This document shows positions 36,106 to 45,795 of a stretch of 64,000 nucleotides of DNA, one piece after another; the first letter of the stretch is position 1; each line of letters starts with the position of its first letter. A program made the translations under genes and the position numbers. The notes below the pieces were generated by a model. That model was not told the DNA's origin. It was given only the letters and a program-made list of their open reading frames with translations, and searched no databases. The DNA comes from Ophiura sarsii (Eukaryota > Echinodermata > Ophiuroidea > Amphilepidida > Ophiuridae), in the NCBI GenBank assembly GCA_035610835.1, contig CM069452.1:7459109-7523108 (forward strand), given 5' to 3'.

Positions 36106-36750
36106 TCATTGTTATCAAGTTCATAGGACATAGATGTTATCTTTTATGGGATTTTTTACAGAATTTGACCATGTATCATAATATTCTATTTTGATGGACG
36201 CATCACATCTAGGAGGGCAGCTGGCAGGTTGAAGAACCTAGAGTGAATCAGAACTCCCACTGCTGGTTTCTTTGGTTATGTGCCATGGTCTTTAATCCCC
36301 TGAATAACTTCACATATTTATGCACGGATCTCTGTTCATGAAACCAATTAGGATGCTCCCTCAGATTATATATCCTGGCTTTCAATACAATGAGCGCACA
36401 ATTGTTATTTGCTATTGATATGACTTTGCCCTTCATTGTTTTTTAGCTGGGCTAGTATATGAACATATATAGGTCTGTGGACATATGCGCGCCAAAAAAT
36501 GAGCTATTTTAACGTTGATTTATGAACGTCCGGTAAATAATGTGTATACAGGTAAAGCAGGGGTTTGGGGGCGAAGCCCAGAAAATTTTGGAATCTAATA
36601 AGTGTTTAAACTTTTTTGACACCCCTCTGTTGGGGCTTTCAAAAACTTTTTTTGACCGCCCCCCCCCCCCCTTTGCAGAGTATCAAAACTTTTTTGGCCC
36701 AACCCCTATAATTATCCAGCCCCCCCACCAAAGTATTTATGAACGCTCCC
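35878..36750. mobile_element. PIF/Harbinger-like MITE
   Basis: Terminal inverted repeats of about 41 bp start GGGACCGTTCATTAATAC on the left and GGGAGCGTTCATAAATAC on the right. They are flanked by TTA on both sides (35875-35877, 36751-36753). A three-base TWA duplication is the Harbinger hallmark. The inside has C runs and a duplicated ctcgccatgccacaaac segment (about 35965 and 36007). No transposase is present. Confidence 0.8.
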
Positions 36751-37195
36751 TTATATAGGCGTTTTAAGTCTGGCCCGAGCATTTTGCTTGAGTCTGGTCC
36801 CTTCAGGACCCAAGCAAACAAACAGAGAAACAAACACCAAACACCCCGACAAACAAACAAATACCAATAGATTCCTTGGCACGTGTAGTACAAGATAGAT
36901 TATCTTCATTTTTTATAAATGTGCCCCAAAATAAGGTATTTGGCCCAAAAATTAATTATTTTATTTTGAGCAAAAATAAGGTATTTTTAGCAAAATGCGT
37001 GAATCACAAGTTATGGACATTTACAATAATACATGTAGTTGAAGGTCAAGACTTCCATACTAAAGGCAAAAAAAAGTTTGTTTAACCAAACACGACCGAC
37101 CCAATATAATTTTTTTTGTTAAAGTTGTTTTTTTATGGTGAAAAATGTATCTTTTAAATTATATTTTTATCCCAAGTTTATGGAAGCTTAAAAGT
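36751..37195. other. Gene-free stretch
   Basis: Contains a short caaacaaaca-rich tract (36810-36865) and AT-rich sequence. I see nothing else. Confidence 0.4.
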
Positions 37196-37204
37196 GCCAC
37201 CCAG

Positions 37205-37490
37205 ATGTCGAGATAATGAGATCCGAGATCTAGTCATCTGATCATCTCTCCTTCAGGAAGTCGACTTGACGAGATCCTGAATCTTGTCATCTGATCATCT
37301 CGTCTCCAGGAAGTCGACTTGATGAGATCCGAGATCTAGTCATCTGATCATCTCTCCTTCAGGAAGTCGACTTGATGAGATCTGGGATCTTGTCATCTAA
37401 CCATCTCGTCATTATAAAAAGTTGAATTGAAGAGATCAACATCTTATCATCTTGTCAAGTTGACTTCCTGAAGGAGAGATGATCAGATGC
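37205..37490. repeat. 53-bp minisatellite ending in an inverted unit
   Basis: About four direct units with the landmark aggaagtcgacttga at 37255, 37308 and 37361 (period 53). They are followed at about 37453-37488 by the reverse complement (gacttcctgaaggagagatg). Much of each unit is itself palindromic (gagatc, gatcatc). Confidence 0.85.
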
Positions 37491-37909
37491 TATAAACAAA
37501 CTGTCCTAAATTCAAGGTCCCAAAAAACAGGACATCAGGGGGCACACTACTAAATAATTCCTCCATTGAAGTTTTTGTTTCACTGTGTGATTGTCTTGGA
37601 TATTTAGGGTTGAATTTTATTTTAAACTTGATTTTTCGTGGCCAATCTAAACAAACGTTTGCGCTACGAAACGCAAAGTGTTCTTCTTTTATCTCAATAG
37701 TTGAGGAGACCCGGGGGGGGGGGGGCAAAGGGGGGTTTCAGTAGCGGATACAGGGGGGGGGGGGGGGCGGAGGGGGCGGTAAAATTTGACAATATACCTT
37801 TTTTGTGTACCACTTTATACCTTTTCAGAGGCATAGGTTCCGTCGGTACATTTGCCACTTGTACCATGCGATTTTTCTTGCCGGTTTTAGGACAACCACA
37901 TCGCTACCG

Positions 37910-37948
<39 letters not shown>

Positions 37949-38607
37949 ACTTACCAGAAAGTAGAATTTCACGACGGCAAAAAAATTGGGGACCTTTTAC
38001 GATTTTTGGGGTACCAATTAAAAAAACCTTGGTCACCCCCCCCCCCCCCCCCCCCCGCCCCCACACCGTAAACAAGGGCGTACCCAGAGGGTGGGGTGGG
38101 GTGGGGTGGGGGTTTAATCAAATCTGTCGGCAAAATCTGCCCTATTCATCAAATCTGTTGGCACAAACGAGCTTCCGTCGGTACATTTGCGATTTTGACC
38201 ATATCATTTCTGTAAAAAAACATTGTAGGTGGGGGGCGCTGGCAGTAGCGTGGGCAAAGGTTGGGGGGGGGGCCTGTGTGGCCACTGATTGTCCAATTTT
38301 TGTTGACTGTGCATTATTTGTGCGATTATTTGAATATGCGATTATTTGTGACCGTGCTAATTTTTTTTGACTGTGCGCTTATTTGTGACCGTGCGATTTT
38401 TTTGACCATGGGAGTTTTTTTTAACCTCCCCCTTCAGGGCGGCACATACACCGTACCCTTTCCAATTTCAGTGCCCCCCGCATGCATTGCAGTTTATATT
38501 TTAAATGAAAACAAGCGACATATCTGCACTATTATCCAAGGCACGCCTAGATGGTCCTGCTGGACTGTATTTATGGTCTAAAACTCTTTTGAAGCTTGCC
38601 TTAAAAG
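37491..38607. repeat. Poly-G/poly-C-rich stretch
   Basis: Long G runs near 37712-37770 and long C runs near 37910-37948 and 38036-38057 bound repeated ccgtcggtacatttg and gtgcgattatttg motifs. It resembles eroded MITE interiors. Open frames rich in Pro or Gly here are artefacts. Confidence 0.6.
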
Positions 38608-38955
38608 TGTATGACCCGACCTTTTCATACTGTGTTTTCTGTACATGAAAGCACATTATAAAAAATAACAATATTCCAAAAGTTGCATTAAATCACTCCA
38701 TCGGTTCATGATAGAACAATTCATTCATAATCCACCTACAATTTGCCCATAGCACAGAGTACACAAACCTTTGCCACTTTTGGGGATAATTCACTACTTT
38801 TTGCGCTTTTGACATCTGAAGGAAATATCTCTCAGTCAAAAGATAATGCAGGGGTAATGCGAACAATTTGGGCTTTCATCTGATCACTGATATGAAAATC
38901 TCAATTTTGACGGTAAATACTTCAGTGATCCGGTCACTCACCTTCAAAAGTTCTT
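38608..38955. mobile_element. Degenerate relative of the 3824-4172 MITE
   Basis: The left part (gtgtatgacccgacc ttttcat) and the inverse of the right part (aggtgagtgaccggatcactg) resemble the ends of the element at 3824. TTAA is present only on the left. Confidence 0.35.
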
Positions 38956-41512
38956 CTTTAGAAAGCGAATTGTCGCTGGAATCTGCTGTCAATCAATATA
39001 TTTCTAACCCATATATGTATTCGCCCTATGTTTGTATTATCGAATAATGTATCCGTGTTAAAACAAAACATTTATGTCCATATTATACCGGGCCGATTTC
39101 GACAGTCTTTTGTGTTTAATGAAAATAAGACGATGTTATCATGTTATGCCATGTCTGGGTAGGTGAGACTTAAACCTTTAGGTCCACTTTTACCAGCCAT
39201 ATCCCTTGGGAATATCTCAAGGTTGAGATTTCTCCATCTTAACTCTATTTCATCTGTCACCAAATGAACAGGTGTAAGTATGTTCACCCTGGGTGAACTG
39301 GACAGAGTGGACCTTGCCTTTCAGAATTCACACCACTAAATGGTTTCCCTATACGTTTACATGTAAAATGGTTGTTACAAAAAGCCCATTTTCTCCATTT
39401 TATAAATTATTCTGATATTAAATAATGATTTATAATAACTTCAAACCCTATGTGTTATAATCTTGACCGTTCCCTTAATACACTCTCATAAAATAGTGAC
39501 CATTCCCTTAACCATGATATTCACCCAGGCGTGGGATCAAGAGTTGGATAAATGTGGACACAATAGGATGGTGATAATCATCAACTATAGAGGGTATATT
39601 GATATGTAAATTCGGGATGGATTAAGTTTGACTATTGACTAGAGAATACACAGAGTTGGGAGTCATAACAAATGTATCAATGGTATATAATTATATCATT
39701 TCAAAACCAGCTGTAGAATTGTATCACCTGTTGAATTGTATAATTTCTCTCTTGGATGTTGGGCTGGGTTAATTTAACCATTCCTCATTTTACCATCACT
39801 GAGGTGACATGCTCAGCATGTAGCATGAACTCCAATAAATCAGGGTTTTAGGTTTCCGCATCATGGTTTGACTTGATATACATGGCGCAAGAATTATAAC
39901 TTGTATAAGCCGGGATGCTGTTGCACAGAAAATATATGTGATTTTGTTGTGCTAGCAAGGACATAATGTATTCAGTCTTGACATTGTACTTGGGGGTACA
40001 GTGACGTCGACCATACTTGTTGTTGGGAGAAACGGAGCAACACTTCTGATGTCTTCAGTGTGCAGACCTCGCCCTTTGGAGATTTGTTTTTGAACGTGCT
40101 TTATAATTTGAGCGGACCATGTAAGTACTGTTTATTAATTTTGTAATAATTTATATTTAAAATGTGTAATTTGTATGACTTGAGAAATTAATTTATAATC
40201 CAAAACAATCGTTCCGTACAAGCAACAATATTTGATGATTAGAAGGAACAATTAAGCTCAAGCTACAGAATGTAGGCAAGCATAATTTCACAAACTATGT
40301 TACCTGAGTTTTCAAATAGTAGATCCCAAATAGTTTCTACATTGGTATTTATAAAAATGATGAGCATGACGGATGTATATAATTTTGAAATATAAAAGTT
40401 TACCACGAAACTTATTATTTATGTATTCATCCAAGAATGCTTTAAAAATTAATCATTTGCACATGAGAAAAGATTTCTCGCTTAAAAAGCGACTGGATTT
40501 TTCAATTTGACATTTTCCTTAAATTTCATGATATCTTTGATCATTTAATCCAAACAATTATACATGCTATCCCCGAAAGTTCCGAGAAATTTGCCCACAG
40601 AGTTGGACAACTGGTGTAGCGCCCTCATTTATCAGAAAAAATTGATAAATGTTACCCGAACATTTACAACCAAAATGCATTCAAAAAACCTACAAAACTG
40701 AAAATATTTCTTTTTGCACTGTGGTATTAGGTAATAGTCCTAAAATCAGGATTAAAATACAACTTTAATAATTTGGGAGCAATAAGTACCATTTCTTATT
40801 AATTCTATAATCACTCAGGATGCTCAGCTCAAAAAAAGTTTGAGTGACTTCTGCAAGAACTGATATTAATTACTGGTTAGGAATCTTAAGGTAATTTCTT
40901 CTGTTGAATACGTCATTCACGGTCAGGCCGGTATGGGAAAGTGTACATTAATACCCAACATTTAGCCAGTTACATGTATATCAGATAAAGTATTTAACAT
41001 AAAGCCATCTATTTTAAATAATTAAACCTTGAGAGTGGCATATCCTGATGTGATATGCTTTACTTTCGGAAGTACTAGTAGTTAAGTATATTCATCTTAT
41101 ATTTATAAATTAATGACGAAATACGAGATTACCAGTTAATACAACATCATTTATGAATATCATATTTCAAATATTATGTGATGCACCACATCATTGCGAT
41201 CGATCTTTTCGGATCTATTTCGACACTAAGAGCAAACTACCTTGTAAAATACAAACGAAAAATAAATAAATACAAACCGTCTTTAGCTCATATTTTATAT
41301 GTTAATATGATATGCAAATGAAAATTACATCCTGTAACTAAAAATGTTTGCAACTTCAAAAGTATGTATCAGAATTAAAAACAAGAAATACAAAGTGCAT
41401 TTTCACTTTGACAAAATGATGAAGTCCCCACTCTAATGGAGTGTATCTTCAGTTGGATAAGTCCGATTTTTAGTATCTTAAACTCTAGTGAAAGTTATGT
41501 CAAAGTTGCTTA
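38956..41512. other. AT-rich gene-free stretch
   Basis: I see no conserved coding sequence in 2.5 kb. The one notable point is the donor-like site at 40121 described next. Confidence 0.4.
40002..40120 (+). other. Possible non-coding first exon with CRE-like promoter motif
   Basis: TGACGTCG (40002-40009) is followed about 110 bases later by ccat|gtaagtactg, a near-consensus splice donor. A plus-strand gene could begin here with later exons beyond what I can recognise. This is weak evidence. Confidence 0.2.
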
Positions 41513-41518
41513 TTTATT
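41513..41518 (-). terminator. Candidate poly(A) signal of the opsin
   Basis: AATAAA on the minus strand lies about 305 bases beyond the opsin stop. Confidence 0.4.
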
Positions 41519-41822
41519 CATTCGATAAATTTCCCGTTCCATTCTCCTCTGTTTCAGCGAGGTTTAGCAAGAATCTGGGCTACCATCCTATTACCATGAT
41601 TACCTCTCTCAGACTCACCCCAAATTTGATTGGATGTCATGTGTGTATGAGAATAAATTGTATCTTTTGAATCGTGCGTTGGACACATGCGAACAATCTT
41701 AGAAGAGGCATACTTTGATCCGACTATGTTTCACTGATAACTTATCATCGCCTACAAAATCCTACTACTTAGTTCAAGAAGAGGGTTGGTTCTTTCAGAC
41801 CTGTGTCTCCATCATTATTTTC

Positions 41823-42264
41823 CTATGAGTTTTTGAAAAATGAGGTACTCCTTACATTTTCAATTACTTGTATATTATTAGTCAGACAATGGCTCTCTGA
41901 CGAAGACATTCTGTTAGATTGGTGACAACACATACATTCCTTTCTTAAGGCTTCGCGAAAATCTTTGTTGAAACCAACAAAAATCCACGGATTGAAAAGA
42001 GTTGATGATTTAGCTATAAGAGCAGGAATTACCGATGCCATTTGAGATATATCTTTTGGGTTGCCGAAAAGAGCCCGCATGATTACGATGCAATACGGCA
42101 ACCAGGTTACAACAAATACCCCGCAACTCATCAATATAATTACAGTAGCGCGAGGACTGCTTCGATGTCGGGCTTTATAAACAAGGTGAAATTGTAATTG
42201 GATGTCATGAGCCGTAACATAACGAATGATTCTAACATAACTACACACTATCAGCGTGTTTTTA
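41823..42264 (-). CDS. Opsin 3' segment (helix 5 end to C-terminus)
   Basis: The acceptor tttttttcttcag lies within the inserted element. The first 13 bases after it are element sequence, then VCSYVRIIRYV resumes the opsin. The stop codon ends at 41823. Confidence 0.8.
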
Positions 42265-43375
42265 CTGAAGAAAAAAAGCAGGCATATGACTGCTAACGGA
42301 TTAAAATCCCCCAGTAAAAACACACCACCACCGGCATTTGCCCGCTCATACCGTTTTTTTTCTCCTGGATTTTAGATGCCTTTTATCCTTCGAAACCAAG
42401 GATAATAGCGGTTGAAACCGGTTAGGAAAAGCAGTCTTTCGTCAGTATAAACACGCACGGTTCCAGCTCAGCGCGTTTGCCGATGGTAAGCGGAAATGGG
42501 TACATCAGACTAGCGCACTGTAAATGTCGTACGGCAGACGCCATTTTGCTACTGTCAATACCACAATGCATCGCGAGTGACCTGCTTACGACCTTTCACT
42601 GGCATTTATTATAATGAGGTCAGCGGCAGCCGGCAAGTTTGTTTATCGTACTGCAATAAAAACACGTCTCTCACACGAGCAACAGGCTTTTATCCTGCTC
42701 TTTATAAGACGGGTAAAAGCCGGTTTGCTTAATAAAAACACGCTGTATGATGATTAAAGGTACGAAGAACAGCCCGATGAACATAACGTATATATACGAG
42801 ATGTAAAGTGGAGATTTTACTTTATAGGCTATATCACACTGCGTGTAGAATCCTTCTAAAACAAAGGCATTCCAACCAAATAAAGGTGCTACTGTTAGTA
42901 TACACGTGTAACCGTGAACTAGGCATACTAGACGCAGTATGTGCTGTTTCGTAATAATCTGCCCTTTAACAATTACAAAAAAGCGCATAATAGCAATCGC
43001 GGCGTAACTATTGAGAGATATGCAACCGCAGTAGTAGTTTAAAAATCCGTAATAGTCGCATCCAATTTTTCCGTAGTGCCAACGGCCCATAAAAGAACTA
43101 CTACAAGACATTGGTGTTCCAAAACATGACACGATTAGATCACTGACGGACAAATTGAACATAAGCATGTATGTCGGCGTATGGAGTTTAACCTCTTTGT
43201 AAAGGATTCGCATAACAACAGAGTTTCCAACTGTCCCAAATATTATAACCACGACTGCCAAGTAACATCCGACAAAAAACGATGGATTGCTGGAATATTT
43301 AATGTTTGGAGGTGCCTCCTCTTGAAAAAATTCACAAGAAATATTGTGGTTACAATCCACCGAGTCGTTCTCCAT
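41823..43375 (-). CDS. Opsin (rhodopsin-like GPCR), reading frame split by an inserted TIR element
   Basis: The best model is exon 43375-42675 plus exon 42264-41823: 1143 nt, 380 aa. Seven helices are evident. Landmarks are Asn51 (1.50), Asp79 (2.50), Cys106 and Cys180 (disulfide), Glu174 in LEG (the position-181 counterion site), TWLPY in helix 6, and IPALIAK319SSTLFNP with the retinal-binding lysine in helix 7. They are followed by helix-8 NKDFREAL and a CMCC palmitoylation-type cluster. It should be a plasma-membrane light receptor. Odd features are MRF in place of DRY in helix 3, His154 where Trp4.50 is expected, NPWIF in place of NPxxY, and 29 extra residues (211-239) in helix 5 from the inserted element. 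The subfamily is unclear; it does not look like a vertebrate ciliary opsin (Tyr, not Glu, at 3.28). It may be a working diverged opsin or a pseudogene. Confidence 0.85.
42252..42745. mobile_element. 494-bp TIR element inserted in the opsin gene
   Basis: The ends are CAGCGTGTTTTTACTGAAG and the inverse of CAGCGTGTTTTTATTAAG, flanked by TAT on both sides (42249-42251, 42746-42748). Subterminal copies of the same taaaaacac motif occur at 42311 and 42658. Removing the element and one TAT restores an uninterrupted opsin frame, ...PLIIIVCSYVRII..., with the normal Pro-to-Tyr spacing of helix 5. The superfamily is uncertain; three-base duplications occur in several. Confidence 0.85.
42675..43375 (-). 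CDS. Opsin 5' segment (N-terminus to helix 5)
   Basis: ATG is at 43373-43375. The N-terminal tail has an N-I-S glycosylation site at Asn11, and helices 1-5 follow. The donor CTCGT|gtgaga lies inside the inserted element. Without splicing the frame stops at 42671. Confidence 0.85.
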
Positions 43376-43730
43376 GATAGTAACCCGTGATTATCGTTAT
43401 TTAAACCCGCTCAATCTAGTTGGATGTAAGACTATAGAGAGCCAAATACGCTGAACAAACTGAAAAGCAGTTATTGCTAATAACGCAACACACATCGTGG
43501 TGGCGCCATTTAAGAACTGCTGCAACACGTTCCGATTCCAAGTACAAAGCATGATATTATTTATGGGTAACTTTATGGGGATCTACCGACAAGTTAAGAT
43601 AGCATGATTGTGCATTGATACAGTCACTGCGCCGTGTCTATGCAAATGAGCTGCTCCTATGGTTTTTCTCGCGAAGTGAGATATGAAACCGAATTGATAT
43701 AAAGGCCGTGCCACGTACACTATGCATATA
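43376..43730. other. Opsin upstream region
   Basis: Expected to carry the opsin promoter. I see no clear TATA box and no other gene. Confidence 0.4.
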
Positions 43731-44352
43731 AAGTGCTCAACAAAAGAAAGTCGTACACTTTGTTTAGGTCATTTAAAGTAACTTTCGACTATTTTTTAAC
43801 CGAACAGGCTAAATAGACATTTGGATGAATCTTTTAGGCACATTTTGATACCAAACATAACACCTAACAACAGAGATAAACCATGATTAGCACCATTTAT
43901 AGAAAATTAGTCACTTTTCAAAAGTCACATTTCCAATACACTACGCGGAAGAAAACACCAATTGTTAACAAGCACATAATGCCCTTTATGTTCGGAATCA
44001 AATATCCCGCTCACTTAGTGTACGCCCAATGCAAGGTAGTACATGGCTGCACTGTGTGATCGATTGCCCGCCGGTCAATCCTGGTTAATAACAGTGTCAC
44101 GCATGGGGTGAACCTCGCACACACACATTTTCCTCCCGTGTAGTAATTGAAAATGTGACTTTTGAAAAGTGACTAATTTTCTTTAAATGGCGCTAATCAT
44201 GGTTTATCTTTGTTGCTAGGTGTTATGTTTGGTATCAAAATGTGCCTAAAAGATTCATCCAAATGTTTATCTAGCCTGTTTGGTAAAAAAACAATCAAAA
44301 GTTACTTTAATTGACCTAAACAAAGTGTACGACTTTCTTTTGTTGAGCACTT
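43731..44352. mobile_element. TA-flanked MITE with about 200-bp inverted repeats
   Basis: Arms 43731-43945 and 44146-44352 are near-perfect inverses starting AAGTGCTCAACAAAAGAAAG. TA lies on both sides (43729-43730, 44353-44354). There is a non-coding core of about 200 bases. Confidence 0.85.
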
Positions 44353-45218
44353 TACATTGATAACACGTCACGCCACACACGTTACCATTGCATTGCTTCG
44401 CACGTAGGCGAAATTGCATTGTTGACTGGGTGGTTTAGTTTTGTGTGCTACTGAACAATAATGCTATCTCGATTGTCATTGGCCAGTGTGAATTAATTGT
44501 GTTTATACAATTGATAGACAAATTTTAAGAGCTATCCGTGCTCAGATATATCGGAAATAGATTACAACTTATCACCACATCTTAATGTACGTACGTAACA
44601 ATGGCGTTTGTTGCAATTGATGGTGATTTCAGCGTGGTTGCCAACATCAGACTTCTGACATGTGACCAGAAATAAAACAGCAGAACACATTTACACTGCC
44701 TTTCTTTGGCTAATCGTTCAGGAAAACTGCACAACTTAAACTTAACAGTGTTTCTAATTTTTAGATTGATAAGAATACACTGAAAATAGAACAGAATATA
44801 AATATTTTGGGTCGCGCTCTTTAGCTATGCGTAGGAACACTGCACCCCGCCCTGAACACGGCAAAGTAAAGTAAAGTAAAGAGGCATTGTCAATTTCTTC
44901 ACGTTCCAATTCAATGCGGAGAGATATTTCATGTCCTATATGTAAAGCAGTCCCGGAAAGCAGTTTCGTCGTCTGCTGTTTATACACCACGCTCAAGTTA
45001 GCTCATTTATCATACCCCGGCATTTATACATCCAAGAATTATAGACAACATGAAATGTTCTTTCGCCACACAGTGTCGCATACATATGTGGGTGAATTTT
45101 AGTTGAACAATAATAAAGGTACAATTGATGCATTACTTTTATAATCCATTTGAATCGCTGATTGAATACATACAATTCCATACAATGGCATGCTTCAACG
45201 ACTTTTCTGGGTGCGCTA
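44353..45218. other. Gene-free stretch
   Basis: I see only a short gtaaagtaaagtaaag tract near 44865. No conserved coding sequence. Confidence 0.4.
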
Positions 45219-45403
45219 GGTCAATTAATGCGTATGTGTTGTTTCGAGAGAAATTAGACAAATCAATGCACGCCTGATGATGTTGATGTGTGAATAATGG
45301 CACGACCCCGAAGGGGGAGTGCTATTGTGAGCATATCAACATTTGCGCAAGTGCATTGATTTTTCAAATTTTTCGAGAAACAAAACGTACGCATGTATTG
45401 ACC
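45219..45403. mobile_element. TA-flanked fold-back MITE
   Basis: The ends are GGTCAATTAATGCGTATG and the inverse of GGTCAATACATGCGTACG, with arms of about 55 bp, and TA on both sides (45217-45218, 45404-45405). Confidence 0.75.
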
Positions 45404-45477
45404 TAATTCATACACAACACTTACAAATCAAAATGAACAATTTTTTGCATATTTTTTGATCAATGTAAAAACGAATA

Positions 45478-45615
45478 CAGGGTGTCTCAATAAAAACCGT
45501 GCACGTGTTTACCCAACTTATTGACCATGAACTTGTATACTTGTTACACCAAATCCTAGAAGTTCATGGTCAATAAGTTGGGTAAACACGTTCACGGGTT
45601 TTTTGAGACACCCTG
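45478..45615. mobile_element. 138-bp mariner-like palindromic MITE
   Basis: The ends are CAGGGTGTCTCAATAAAAAC and an inverse with slight changes. The arms pair over about 58 bp with a 20-base loop, and TA lies on both sides (45476-45477, 45616-45617). Confidence 0.85.
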
Positions 45616-45795
45616 TAAAAACATGTTAACAAGTTTGCTAACACCCTAAGTGAAAATCGCCGAACCCACCGATTCCTGAACAACGAATCAAAACAAAGCT
45701 CGTGGTGCGCGCAGTGAACGGCGCACACGCGGAGTATACACTTGTAATGCACTCCGCGTATTTTAGTTTCTTGCTTTCTGATTGGTTCGACACCA

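Noticed and set aside
37701..38071. Gly-rich and Pro-rich open frames
   Set aside because: Produced by long G and C runs, not by coding selection.
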